From: Kaistia algarum
GTDB taxonomy: Bacteria; Pseudomonadota; Alphaproteobacteria; Rhizobiales; Kaistiaceae
NCBI RefSeq assembly: GCF_026343945.1
Contig: NZ_JAPKNJ010000003.1
Coordinates: forward strand, 62,001 to 126,000
Direction: 5' to 3'
DNA: 64,000 nucleotides
Part shown: positions 19,283 to 27,607 of the stretch, piece by piece
Layout: the number at the start of each line of letters is the position of its first letter
How positions within the stretch are numbered: the stretch's first letter is position 1
Position numbers and translations under genes: made by a program
Notes under the pieces: model-generated
What the model was told of the DNA's origin: nothing
What the model saw: only the letters and a program-made list of their open reading frames with translations
Databases searched by the model: none

Positions 19283-20515
19283 ATGCGCCTTCTTCCTCAT
19301 TTGCTCCAGCGCTTCGTTCAGAAGGGACGGCTCACGGTCGCCTTTGCCGATGGATCCCGACAGAGCTTCGGCAGCGGCGTCGACGGGCCGATCGTCGCGA
19401 TCCGCCTCACCGACAAGGCGGTGGAGCGCGAGATCTTCCTCAATCCGGAACTGAAGGTCGCCGAGGCCTATATGGACGGTCGCCTCGTCGTCGAGGATGG
19501 CGGGAAGGTCTTTGATCTTCTGTTGCTGTTCTCCGTCAACCGCTCGGGCCTTGCCGCCCATCCGGTGCAGAAAGCGCTCCGCGCCGTCTGGAAGAAATTT
19601 CGCCGCCGTCAGCAGTCGAACAAGCTCGGCGGCGAGGCTTCCAGCAATATCCGCTACCATTACGACATTCCGCCGAAATTCTACCGGCTCTGGCTTGATG
19701 AGACGATGACCTATTCCTGCGCGTATTATACGTCGCCGGATGTCGGGCTGCATCAGGCACAGATCGACAAGCTTCGCCATATCGCGGCGAAGCTGAAGCT
19801 TGAGCCCGGCATGCATATCGCCGAGATCGGTTCTGGCTGGGGGGCGCTCGGGACGTTCCTGGCTCGCAACTACGATGTAAAGGTCACGTCGGTGACGCTG
19901 TCGCCCGAGCAGCTTGCGGTTGCGCGCGAGCGGGCCATCGCCGAAGGCGTCGCCGACAAGGTGACCTTCCTCGAGAAGGACTATCGCGAACTCGAGGGCA
20001 CCTATGACCGCGTCGTTTCCATCGCCATGATGGAAGCCATCGGCATCGACAATTTCGACAATTACTTCTCCGGCATCAAGAAACTGACCAAGCCCGGCGG
20101 CTTCGCGCTGGTCCATTGCATCGGCCGCATGTCGCCGCCCGGCACGACGGCGCCGTTCATCCGCAAATACATCTTCCCCGGCGGCTATGTGCCGGCGATG
20201 TCGGAGGTCTTCGCCTCTCTGGAGCGGACCGGAACCTGGTGCGCCGACTGCGAGAGCCTGCGCCTCCACTATTATTGGACCATCCGCGACTGGCGCCTCG
20301 CCTATGAAGCGAAGCGGGCCGAATCCGTCGAGATGATGGGCGAGCGCTTCTGCCGGATGTGGGACTTCTATCTGGCCTCGGTCGAGCTCGGCTTCCTGCA
20401 CGGCTCGAATTTCGTGTTCCAGATCTTGATCTCCGACAAGCGCGACGATGTCCCGGTCATCCGCGACTACATCGTCGACGAGGAGCGGCGGCTGGCAAGC
20501 ATCGGCGCCGTCTAG
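19283..20515 (+). CDS. CFA-synthase family SAM-dependent methyltransferase
   Basis: 410 residues. The N-terminal part (1-110) is the small lipid-associated domain; the methyltransferase domain has HYDIPPKFYRLWLD, MTYSCAYYT, the SAM loop AEIGSGWGALGTFLA, and the downstream YDRVVSIAMMEAIG and GFALVHCIGR motifs of cyclopropane-fatty-acyl-phospholipid synthases. It would methylenate or methylate unsaturated acyl chains in membrane phospholipids. Several CFA homologues usually exist in one alphaproteobacterial genome, so the exact reaction is open. Its stop codon overlaps that of the convergent DUF1513 gene. Confidence 0.88.
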   Translation: MRLLPHLLQRFVQKGRLTVAFADGSRQSFGSGVDGPIVAIRLTDKAVEREIFLNPELKVAEAYMDGRLVVEDGGKVFDLLLLFSVNRSGLAAHPVQKALRAVWKKFRRRQQSNKLGGEASSNIRYHYDIPPKFYRLWLDETMTYSCAYYTSPDVGLHQAQIDKLRHIAAKLKLEPGMHIAEIGSGWGALGTFLARNYDVKVTSVTLSPEQLAVARERAIAEGVADKVTFLEKDYRELEGTYDRVVSIAMMEAIGIDNFDNYFSGIKKLTKPGGFALVHCIGRMSPPGTTAPFIRKYIFPGGYVPAMSEVFASLERTGTWCADCESLRLHYYWTIRDWRLAYEAKRAESVEMMGERFCRMWDFYLASVELGFLHGSNFVFQILISDKRDDVPVIRDYIVDEERRLASIGAV

Positions 20516-21609
20516 CCCAAGCGCCTCAAATGATTGTCGAAATGGAACTCTCGGCGCGCGAGCGCCGTGGGCTCGCCTCCATCTTCCACATCGATCAGGA
20601 TTCCGTCGCCTGATGTGGCCAGGAAGTGATGGCCTTCCCGTCCCGAAAGGCCGCAGCCATCGCGGAAGGGGCGGGCAGCGAGCGGCGTTGCTTTTTCCGC
20701 GTCCCAGATGAAGACGGCACCGCCGATCGGTGACGAGGTCGCGATCCGCGTGCCGTCGCGGCTGGCGACGACCGAGCCGATATAGTTGCGCGCCATCCTG
20801 GCCCAATCTTCCGGGAACGACATCAGCGTTGCTTGGTCGTTGCTGTCGATCCGGCCGACGAGGGATGGCTTTTCCTGGCGGTTTCCCTCCCACTGGCAGC
20901 CGAACCAGAGATTGCCGCGACCATCGAAGCTCATATGGCGCATGGAGAGGCGGTTGAGCGAGGCGGGAAGGGTCGTTTCAGCAATCCGGTCGCCCCTTTC
21001 GCGGTCGATTTTCACGATCGAGGGGCGCATCGCGGCGAGGTCGAGCTTCTGGCGACCAAAGTCCGGATGAGTGACGATGCCGCCATTGGCGACGATCAGC
21101 GAGGCCCCGTCCGGCGACAGCAGGATCTCGTGCGAATCGACGCCGCCGGTTTCGAACTCGCCGATCCGGACGAAGCCGCCCGTCGCATCATAGATCCCGA
21201 CGACGCCACGGGGGCTGTCGCCGGCAAAGTCATTCTCCGTCGCATAGAGCAGCTTGCCATCTGCTGAGAAGACACCATGGCCGAAGAAATGGTGGCCCTC
21301 GGGCGGGCGCAGCGTCGCGAGCGGCGTGAGACTCGGGACGTCGATGACCAGCGCGAAATAGCCGGGCCGACGGGCGAAGACGACGACCCGCCGATTGACG
21401 CTGTCGGTAGCGATATCGTGGCCGCGGCCCTCCAGGGGCAGCCGGCCCAGTTCGCGCCCATCCTCGTCCATCAACAGGGCGGCATGCTGGCGAGGGCCGG
21501 TGCGGACGGAGCTGATGAAGACGGGCCCATCCGCCAAGCCACCGCCTGGCTTTATCCGCGGCAGGATCGCGGTAAGCAGGCGGGCGGCAAGGGGGCGAAG
21601 CGCCGTCAT
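20512..21609 (-). CDS. DUF1513 beta-propeller protein, last gene of the iron-handling operon
   Basis: 365 residues, with repeated blade-like segments (FISSVRTG, DIATDSVNRRVVVFARRPG, FFGHGVFSADGKLLYATEND, SHEILLSPDGASLIVANGG) as in DUF1513, which is predicted to form a seven-bladed propeller. The N-terminus is hydrophobic but not a textbook signal peptide. DUF1513 is repeatedly found at the end of imelysin/di-heme-oxidoreductase operons, as here: it starts 2 bp after the imelysin-like stop. Biochemical function is unknown. A role as periplasmic partner in iron uptake is inferred from context only. Confidence 0.85.
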   Translation of the reverse strand: MTALRPLAARLLTAILPRIKPGGGLADGPVFISSVRTGPRQHAALLMDEDGRELGRLPLEGRGHDIATDSVNRRVVVFARRPGYFALVIDVPSLTPLATLRPPEGHHFFGHGVFSADGKLLYATENDFAGDSPRGVVGIYDATGGFVRIGEFETGGVDSHEILLSPDGASLIVANGGIVTHPDFGRQKLDLAAMRPSIVKIDRERGDRIAETTLPASLNRLSMRHMSFDGRGNLWFGCQWEGNRQEKPSLVGRIDSNDQATLMSFPEDWARMARNYIGSVVASRDGTRIATSSPIGGAVFIWDAEKATPLAARPFRDGCGLSGREGHHFLATSGDGILIDVEDGGEPTALARREFHFDNHLRRLG

Positions 21610-21611
21610 GA

Positions 21612-22718
21612 TCAGTCGCCGTCCAGCGCGTTGAAGCCGGGCGAGATACCGGCGGCGACGGGGAAGGAATAGTTGTAGATGTCCTCGACCTTCTTCAGCA
21701 CGTCGAAGCCGACGCGCAGCTTGTCATAGCTCGCCTTGGTCTGCAGCGCCTTGGTCCAGTCATCGCCGACATCCAGCGACGTCTCGAAGGTCGTGAGCGC
21801 CGTGTCGGTCTCGGCCTTCAGCGCCGTCTGTTCCTTCGGCGCCAGACTCAACAGGTCGGAATCCTGGACGAGATTGCCGATAGCGACGGCAGAGGCGCGC
21901 AGATAGGGCAAGGTCATCCCCGATCGGACGAAGACGCCGCGCGCCGGCTTGGCCGCGTCGAAGGATTTGCCGAGTGCCGGCAGAAGGCGCTGGTCGCGTA
22001 GTTGCAGCGCACCGACACCGATCGATTTCAGGATCTCGACCACCGGCTCGGTGACGTCGCGATAGACGATGTTGCTGCCACCGGGCGAGAGCATCAGCGC
22101 TTTCCAGCCATCCGCCTTGGTCCAGCCCTCCAGCGTCTCGGCGGCGATGGCGTCGAGGTTTTCGGCGATGCGGACGGCAAGCTGGCAACGATAGTCGAGC
22201 GATTCCGTGGCGCTTTCGCTGGCCCAGAGGAGGCTCTCCAGCACCGGCAGGCCCTGGACCGCGGCGGAGAGCTTGGCGACCGCGCCCGGCTGAAGCAGCG
22301 CCGGATCCGGCTCGGCGAGGATCTTGCGCAATTGCCGCGCGCCGGTTCCATGCGGATCGGGCAGGAAGGAGAAGCGCTCATGGCGGCCTTGCTCGGCGAT
22401 CGGGCCGAAGCGGAAGAAATCGACGCCGGCCCACGCGAGCAGGACCGCCTCGAACGCCGCTGTAACCTCGGCCGAGGGCGTCGCGGAGGGCGCCTTGCAG
22501 CTTTCGGCGAGCACCTTGGCGAGAACCGCGGTGCTCTGCTTGAGCGTGCCATAAGCGGGCAGGATATAGGCGTCGATCGACTTCGCCGTCACGGCGCGGA
22601 AGGCCGCCTCGTCGATGACCGGCGGCGTGTCGAACTGCGCCTGCTGGCGCGCGAATGCCTTGCCGGCCAGCATCATCAACGGCGAGAGCAGGAAGAGGCG
22701 CTTGGTGATGGCGATCAT
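21612..22718 (-). CDS. Imelysin-like (M75) protein lacking the GxHxxE histidine
   Basis: 368 residues with an N-terminal secretion signal (LFLLSPLMMLAGKAFARQ). It belongs to the imelysin fold: two four-helix-bundle halves with FEAVLLAWAGVDFFRFGPI early and ILAEPDPALLQPG in the middle. Where classical imelysins have GxHxxE, this protein has GLPVLESLLWA, so the histidine is replaced by proline; the glutamate remains. It therefore probably does not bind metal in the same way as the first imelysin of the operon. Its ATG overlaps the stop of the di-heme oxidoreductase gene. Confidence 0.88.
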   Translation of the reverse strand: MIAITKRLFLLSPLMMLAGKAFARQQAQFDTPPVIDEAAFRAVTAKSIDAYILPAYGTLKQSTAVLAKVLAESCKAPSATPSAEVTAAFEAVLLAWAGVDFFRFGPIAEQGRHERFSFLPDPHGTGARQLRKILAEPDPALLQPGAVAKLSAAVQGLPVLESLLWASESATESLDYRCQLAVRIAENLDAIAAETLEGWTKADGWKALMLSPGGSNIVYRDVTEPVVEILKSIGVGALQLRDQRLLPALGKSFDAAKPARGVFVRSGMTLPYLRASAVAIGNLVQDSDLLSLAPKEQTALKAETDTALTTFETSLDVGDDWTKALQTKASYDKLRVGFDVLKKVEDIYNYSFPVAAGISPGFNALDGD

Positions 22719-23932
22719 AATGTTTCCAGATAGGCGATCAGCGCAGCCCGGTCATCCGGGGATAGAGCCATGAAACGGGAGCGGGCCGCCTCGGCCTCCC
22801 CTCCGTGAGCGGAGACGGCGTCCGCGATCGTCGCAGCCCTTCCGTCGTGAAGATAACGCCGATCGGGCGCACGGCGAACGGAAAGCGTCAATAAGGGAGC
22901 CGTGCGCCATTCCGATGACAACGCGCCCGGCTCGGCGACACCATCGTCCAACCCGGGGCCCATATCGTGCAGCAGCAGATCGGAGAAGATCCTGACCGTC
23001 CCGCCGCCCATGGCAGGCATGTCCGGCACGTGGCAGGCGGCGCAGCCGGTCGCGGCGAACAGGGCCTCGCCACGGGCATCGGGAACCGGCGCAGGTGCCT
23101 TCAGGCCATCGATATAGGCGGTGAGGAGGCCAATCATCTGGTTCGAGATCTCCTCGCCGTCGAAGCTGGCGTCCCGCCCGTTCGGTGCCGCGAGGCAGTC
23201 GGGCTCGGCCTTCGTGCAATCGCCATAAGGATGGGGAAAGAGCGGGCTCGACATGCCGATATCAAGGCCGAAGGCGTCGGCCGTCTGCGCCGCGATGGTC
23301 GGCGCCGCCGCCTTCCAGCCATAGCGGCCGAGCTGTCGCTTGCCGTCGCGCGTCACATAGCGGGGCCGTCCGGAGGGGCCGTCGCCAGCGGCGCGCTGCT
23401 CCGCGGCGATCCGTTCGACCGCCGCTTCGTCGACCGCGCCGAGCGCGCCGATGCCGCGTAGCGCTGGAGCCTGGCGCACGCTCATATGCGTCGTCGCGGC
23501 CAGCGGCCCCCGCTCGGGCGTGAAGCTCGGCGTCACGCGTGGCGGATTGCCTCCGAGGCGATAGGCGACACGGCCCTCGCTGACGATGCCGGTTACCGAT
23601 CGCGGCTGGATCTGGCGACCATAGGTCGGGTCGGGATTGCCTTCGACATCGCCGAGGCGCACGGCAAGGCCGCGATCCGTGATCGACCCGTCCGAGGTCA
23701 CGAGGATCGAAGCGGAAAGCGCGGTGCCGCTATGGCAACTGGCGCAGCTCTTCTCGTTGAAGAGGGGACCGAGGCCGTCATTCGCCTTGGTGGAGGAGGG
23801 GGCCTGGACCCACATCCGATGGAACAGCGCCTTGCCAAGCGCAAAGTCGAGCCCGTGATCGGGCGATCCCGCCAGAACGCTCCCCGCGAACACGATGGAC
23901 GCGCTGGCGGCCAGGGCGGCGAGGCGGATCAC
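22715..23932 (-). CDS. Periplasmic di-heme c-type oxidoreductase (DUF1111, 'thiol oxidoreductase')
   Basis: 405 residues from GTG 23932, which overlaps the multicopper oxidase stop (GTGA); the frame runs open to 24280 but inside that other gene. Signal peptide at the N-terminus. Two heme c attachment motifs: CASCH at 63-67 and CAACH near residue 300. The family also includes MauG-like and peroxidase-like heme folds. It is a standard member of imelysin operons, where electron transfer during periplasmic iron handling is the usual proposal. Coupled translation on both sides. Confidence 0.9.
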   Translation of the reverse strand: MIRLAALAASASIVFAGSVLAGSPDHGLDFALGKALFHRMWVQAPSSTKANDGLGPLFNEKSCASCHSGTALSASILVTSDGSITDRGLAVRLGDVEGNPDPTYGRQIQPRSVTGIVSEGRVAYRLGGNPPRVTPSFTPERGPLAATTHMSVRQAPALRGIGALGAVDEAAVERIAAEQRAAGDGPSGRPRYVTRDGKRQLGRYGWKAAAPTIAAQTADAFGLDIGMSSPLFPHPYGDCTKAEPDCLAAPNGRDASFDGEEISNQMIGLLTAYIDGLKAPAPVPDARGEALFAATGCAACHVPDMPAMGGGTVRIFSDLLLHDMGPGLDDGVAEPGALSSEWRTAPLLTLSVRRAPDRRYLHDGRAATIADAVSAHGGEAEAARSRFMALSPDDRAALIAYLETL

Positions 23933-25386
23933 GCGACGTCGTACCAGCCCATCATGCCGGTCTCCTGATGCTCGATGATGTGACAGTGCATCATCCAGCG
24001 ACCCGGATTGTCGGCGACGAAGGCGACGTCGATCTTCTCGTTCGGCAGCAGCAGGACGGTGTCGGCAAAGTGCGGCGGCAGCACCCGCTTGTTCGATCCC
24101 AGAACGGTCCAGGAATGGCCGTGGATATGGATCGGATGCATTTGCGGCGTCGCGTTGCGAAGCTGCATGCGATAGCTGCGGCCGCGTTCCAGGCGCACCA
24201 GTGGCGGCGGCAGCTTGTCCATGCCGGTGCCCGGCCAGGACGACTGGTTGATCGCCCAGAGATTGGCGGCCGACAGGCACAGCGACCCCAGCGGCAGGCC
24301 GTCATCGCCGGCCGCGGCGGCGACGCTGCTGCCGGTCGCGGTTGCCGAGAAACTGAAGGGAATGGTCTCGGCAGCCTCGAGGTCTGGCTTGGCGATCCGC
24401 GCGGCGGCGAGCGGCGCCGGGTCGAAGTCACCGGTCCGCCTCGGCGCGCCATGGGCGGCGAAACGGGCGAGCGGCACGGGCTTGGCCGCGAAATAATCAT
24501 AGAGCGTCGCGGTGCCGCCATCGGCCGGCGTACGGATGACCACATCGATCCGCATGGCTGGGCCCATCTTCCAGGAACGGAGCGGGAAGGGGGCGCACGC
24601 GAGGCCGTCGATCGCGACGACCGCCGCCTCCGCGCCCTCGATCCCAACCTCGGAAATGCGGGTGGCATCGACATTGATGATGCGCAGCCGCACATCCGCG
24701 ACGGCGGGGAGCGGAATTTCGGGGTTGGTGGCGCCGTTGACGCTGCGAACCGTGCCGAAGCTGCCGGCGCGGCCGGCACCGGCGAGCGTCAGGAACGGAA
24801 GGAAGGCGCTTCTCGCCTCATCCAGCCGCCAGTCGCGCAGGACGACGAGCTGGTCATGGTCATAGGGCTCGGGCGCGTCGCCATCGATGATCAGGATGCC
24901 GGCGAGCCCGCGGCCGAGCTGTTCCACGGTGTTGCAATGGGTGTGGAAGAAGAAGGTGCCGGTATCGGGCGGCACGAAGGAATAATCATAGCTGGCGCCG
25001 GGCTCGACAGGCGGCTGCACCAGATAGGGCACGCCGTCCTGGTCGTTCGGCAGGCGGATGCCGTGCCAGTGGATCGAGACATGCTCGCCCGGCCTGGTCA
25101 ATCCATTGACGAGGTGCGTATCGAGTCGGTCGCCGAGATTGAGGCGTACGACCGGCGGCAGGGCCTGGTCGGCAAAGGTCCAGAGCGGCAGGTCATGGCC
25201 ATCGAAGCAGGGCAGCGACAGGCTGTGCTCCTTCGCGATGAGATCCAGCCTCACCACCTTTTCGTCGCCGGGACGCGCCACGGGAGCGAGCGGGCGGGTG
25301 AAGGCCCTTGCGCCGCTGGCGTTGCCGAGGAGCGCGGTTCCGGCCAGTCCAGCCGCGCCGGAGAGCAGCGTGCGACGCGAAATCAT
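23929..25386 (-). CDS. Multicopper oxidase (laccase-like), Tat-exported
   Basis: 485 residues starting with a twin-arginine signal (SRRTLLSG, hydrophobic run, ASGARA). All four copper-binding segments are present: HWHG (106-109), HTHC (148-151), HPIHIHGH (417-424) and HCHIIEHQETGM (467-478), the last Met being the axial type 1 copper ligand. The enzyme should therefore be a complete four-electron oxidase reducing O2 to water. No Met-rich insertion typical of CueO is seen. Lying between imelysin and the di-heme cytochrome, ferroxidase activity is the natural guess; laccase or bilirubin-oxidase-type activity is equally possible from sequence. Confidence 0.92.
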   Translation of the reverse strand: MISRRTLLSGAAGLAGTALLGNASGARAFTRPLAPVARPGDEKVVRLDLIAKEHSLSLPCFDGHDLPLWTFADQALPPVVRLNLGDRLDTHLVNGLTRPGEHVSIHWHGIRLPNDQDGVPYLVQPPVEPGASYDYSFVPPDTGTFFFHTHCNTVEQLGRGLAGILIIDGDAPEPYDHDQLVVLRDWRLDEARSAFLPFLTLAGAGRAGSFGTVRSVNGATNPEIPLPAVADVRLRIINVDATRISEVGIEGAEAAVVAIDGLACAPFPLRSWKMGPAMRIDVVIRTPADGGTATLYDYFAAKPVPLARFAAHGAPRRTGDFDPAPLAAARIAKPDLEAAETIPFSFSATATGSSVAAAAGDDGLPLGSLCLSAANLWAINQSSWPGTGMDKLPPPLVRLERGRSYRMQLRNATPQMHPIHIHGHSWTVLGSNKRVLPPHFADTVLLLPNEKIDVAFVADNPGRWMMHCHIIEHQETGMMGWYDVA

Positions 25387-25474
25387 GATCGTCCGCCTGT
25401 GAAGCGAGGTCCCGGCCGCCCCCCGGCCCAGCCGGGACCTCTTTAGGGCGCCGTGGCGCCCCGGTCTATGCGGC

Positions 25475-26746
25475 CTATTGCGCGACCGCGGCCGGATTGT
25501 CGAGGCTGTCCGATCCCTCGAGCTTGATCGTCAGGCCGAGGGCGGAAACGACGCCTTCGGTCGCGCGGGCCTGTGCCACGAGCGTGTCAACCACGTCCTC
25601 GACGATCTTGTTGCCCTTGTCGTTGCCAGCCGCGATCATCTGGTCGAACTTCTCGCCGCCGTCGGACGTATCCTTCAGGACCTGCATCTTGGCAGTCGCC
25701 GCCGCCATCGCCTCGTCGAGACGCTTGGCCGCTTCGGGGTGCTTGGCGTCGACATAGTCGCGCAGGCTCGCGCCCGAGACGACCGTGCCGTCCGTCCGCT
25801 TGTAGCTGGCCTGCCAGATCGAGACCATGCCGGCCTGATCATAGTAGTGGCTGTTGGCAGTGTTGTCGGAGAAGCAGTCATGCTCCTCTTCCGGATCGTG
25901 CAGAAGCAAGGCCAGCTTGGTGCGCTCGCCGGCGAGTTCGCCATAGGAGAGCGACCCGATACCGGTCAGGATCGTCGCGAGACCGCCATCGGCACCCTTT
26001 TCGGCGAGCTGCTTGCGGGCCGCGCCGTCCGGCTGCCAGTCGGCCACCATTTCAGCGAGATCGGCAGCGAGCAATTCGGTCGCGGCCTTGAGATAGGCGG
26101 CGCGGCGATCGCAATTGCCATTGGTGCAATTCTGGGTGTCGTAGTCGGTGGCGGGGCGGTTGCCGGCGCCCGGACCATTGCCGTTCAGGTCCTGGCCCCA
26201 GAGCAGGAACTCGATCGCGTGATAGCCGGTCGCCACATTGGCCGAGACGTCGCCCGCCTCCTGAAGCTTGTTCAGCAGTTCCGCATTGATCACCGTGGCG
26301 TCGACCTTGTCCGGGCCGATCTGGATTTCCTTGTTGGCGATGACGTTCGCGGTATAGAGCGGGTTCGCGTCCGAGCTGTCGCCATAGGTCTTGGGATCGA
26401 CATAGTCGATGAGGCCTTCGTCGAGCGGCCAGGAGTTCACGCGGCCTTCCCAATCGTCGACGATCGCGTTGCCGAAGCGATAGCCCTCGGTTTCCATATA
26501 GGCGGGGCGCGAAGCGATCCAGGCCGAGCGGGCCGCATCGAGCGTCGCCTGCGAGGGCGAAGCGATCAGCGCGTCGACCGCCGTCCCGAGTGTCTTCGCG
26601 CCGGCGAGGGCGTCCTCATATTTTGCCTGCGCGATGTCGCCATACGTCTTCAGCACGGCGTCGGCGGTCGGGGGCTCGGCCGCAAAGGCGGCTGTCGCCA
26701 GCAGCGTCGCCGCTGCGGCGCCGAGGATCAGTCGGAAAGCGTTCAT
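25475..26746 (-). CDS. Imelysin family (M75, IcmP-like) periplasmic protein
   Basis: 423 residues with a clear signal peptide (ILGAAAATLLATAAFAAE). The imelysin motif GxHxxE is intact as GYHAIEFLLWGQDLNGNG (near residue 176), followed by RPATDY and a short Cys pair (CTNGNCDRR). The other family hallmarks are YRFGNAIVDDWEGRVNSWPLDEGLIDYVD and the second-half NTANSHYYDQ. Imelysins are iron-regulated envelope proteins related to the M75 domain of EfeO; the peptidase label comes from the insulin-cleaving IcmP of Pseudomonas. GGAGAA precedes the ATG. It is second in the operon, 35 bp after the Cys-rich gene. Confidence 0.93.
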   Translation of the reverse strand: MNAFRLILGAAAATLLATAAFAAEPPTADAVLKTYGDIAQAKYEDALAGAKTLGTAVDALIASPSQATLDAARSAWIASRPAYMETEGYRFGNAIVDDWEGRVNSWPLDEGLIDYVDPKTYGDSSDANPLYTANVIANKEIQIGPDKVDATVINAELLNKLQEAGDVSANVATGYHAIEFLLWGQDLNGNGPGAGNRPATDYDTQNCTNGNCDRRAAYLKAATELLAADLAEMVADWQPDGAARKQLAEKGADGGLATILTGIGSLSYGELAGERTKLALLLHDPEEEHDCFSDNTANSHYYDQAGMVSIWQASYKRTDGTVVSGASLRDYVDAKHPEAAKRLDEAMAAATAKMQVLKDTSDGGEKFDQMIAAGNDKGNKIVEDVVDTLVAQARATEGVVSALGLTIKLEGSDSLDNPAAVAQ

Positions 26747-26781
26747 GGAATTCTCCGTTGGAACGGCGCCTTCGAAAAGGC

Positions 26782-27282
26782 TCAGTGGAACGCCCGGCGT
26801 TCCGGTCTTTCAGCGATGTCCCGGACGATGGCTGCCGGGACGGGGAGGAGATGGTGGCCATAGCCGGTGAGGGCCTCGGCGAAGCCCTCGGCCGCCGCCG
26901 CCGCCGGCTCGATGCCTTCGGGAGCGACGAGGCGGCGCGTTGCCGCGTCAATGCCGTCGCGATCGCCGGATTGCGCCGCGGCGATCATGGCGACGGCCAT
27001 GCATTCGTCCTGACACAGCATCGGGCATTCGAACGGGCTGGAAAGTGCCGGCCGCTCCATGAACGCGCCGACCGTATCCAACCAGCGGACGAACAAGGAG
27101 AACAGCCTGCGTCCTTCGACAGGACCCAGTTCATCGACGAAGAAATCGGCGGTGCGCTGGAAATTGGGGAATGAGCCGCTCTCGCCGCCGCGGTTCCAGC
27201 GACGGAACGCTTCGACGACCAGTCGTTCGGGCCGGCGGTCGAGATAGCGGCATTGAGCGCCGCAGCGCCGAAAAGTCCCCAT
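26782..27282 (-). CDS. Cys-rich protein of unknown function, first gene of the imelysin operon
   Basis: 166 residues from ATG 27282, chosen because AAAGGACGGG lies just upstream; the open frame to 27408 is not needed. I do not recognise a named domain. Five cysteines fall in two clusters: C7-x3-C11 (RRCGAQC) and C86-x3-C90-x3-C94 (CPMLCQDEC), with a His pair at 143-144. The rest is predicted helical (about 45-75, 95-140). No signal peptide is visible, so it is probably cytosolic. The spacing suggests metal or cluster binding, but this is inference. Its position at the head of an iron-type operon suggests sensing or maturation. Confidence 0.7.
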   Translation of the reverse strand: MGTFRRCGAQCRYLDRRPERLVVEAFRRWNRGGESGSFPNFQRTADFFVDELGPVEGRRLFSLFVRWLDTVGAFMERPALSSPFECPMLCQDECMAVAMIAAAQSGDRDGIDAATRRLVAPEGIEPAAAAAEGFAEALTGYGHHLLPVPAAIVRDIAERPERRAFH

Positions 27283-27604
27283 GTCCCGTCCTTTGCCAAT
27301 CCCGCATCCAAACGATCGTCCCGCAGCGGGCGCCATCGGAACCTCATCGCGCGCCGGCTGAAAGATTAGCCGGTTTCCATGACGGAGGCGCGAACCTCGC
27401 GGAACCATTCAGCATGTTGAAATCGAAAGTCAAGAAATACCAAGAGATTGAAATTATTCTAATTCTAGACTTGCAGGCGCCCGTCCTGACAGTGCTTTCG
27501 TTTCAATGGACTTGCGCCGGGCCGATGCGGGAGTGCCATCCTGTCGCATGCCCCCCAGCCGCGTGATTTGGGCTTGCGAGTGATGAAATGATATAACATA
27601 ACAT
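27283..27604. other. Divergent control region between iron and zinc operons
   Basis: A 322-bp gap, markedly more AT-rich in its middle (27415-27470) and right end than the flanking genes. It holds a candidate Irr box (27448-27462) facing the imelysin operon and the left part of a Zur-box candidate (27585-27607) facing the zinc operon. Short open frames on both strands have no protein-like character. Confidence 0.7.
27448..27462 (-). promoter_or_regulatory. Candidate iron-control element (Irr/ICE-like)
   Basis: On the minus strand the sequence is TTAGAATAATTTCAA. The alphaproteobacterial ICE bound by Irr is roughly TTAGAA-NNN-TTCTAA; the left half is exact and the right half matches four of six. 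It sits about 165 bp upstream of the Cys-rich gene that opens the imelysin operon. Promoter elements are not clear. Confidence 0.35.
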
Positions 27605-27607
27605 ATG
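27585..27607 (+). promoter_or_regulatory. Zur box candidate upstream of the zinc-uptake operon
   Basis: The 17-base core ATGATATAACATAACAT (27587-27603) is an imperfect palindrome matching 12 of 17 positions of its reverse complement. It closely follows the known Zur operator pattern GAAATGTTATA-N-TATAACATTTC, with GAAATG at its left edge. It overlaps the first possible start codon (27605) of the next gene. Repression by Zur in zinc sufficiency is expected by analogy. Confidence 0.75.

Noticed and set aside
22715..24280. Longer form of the di-heme oxidoreductase starting at 24280
   Set aside because: The extra 116 codons lie inside the multicopper oxidase gene; GTG 23932 gives a signal peptide directly and a 4-bp coupled overlap.
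23968..25446. 492-codon open frame antisense to the multicopper oxidase
   Set aside because: The opposite strand has all four copper-binding motifs and coupled operon structure; the antisense translation is Gly/Arg/Asp-rich and without family features.
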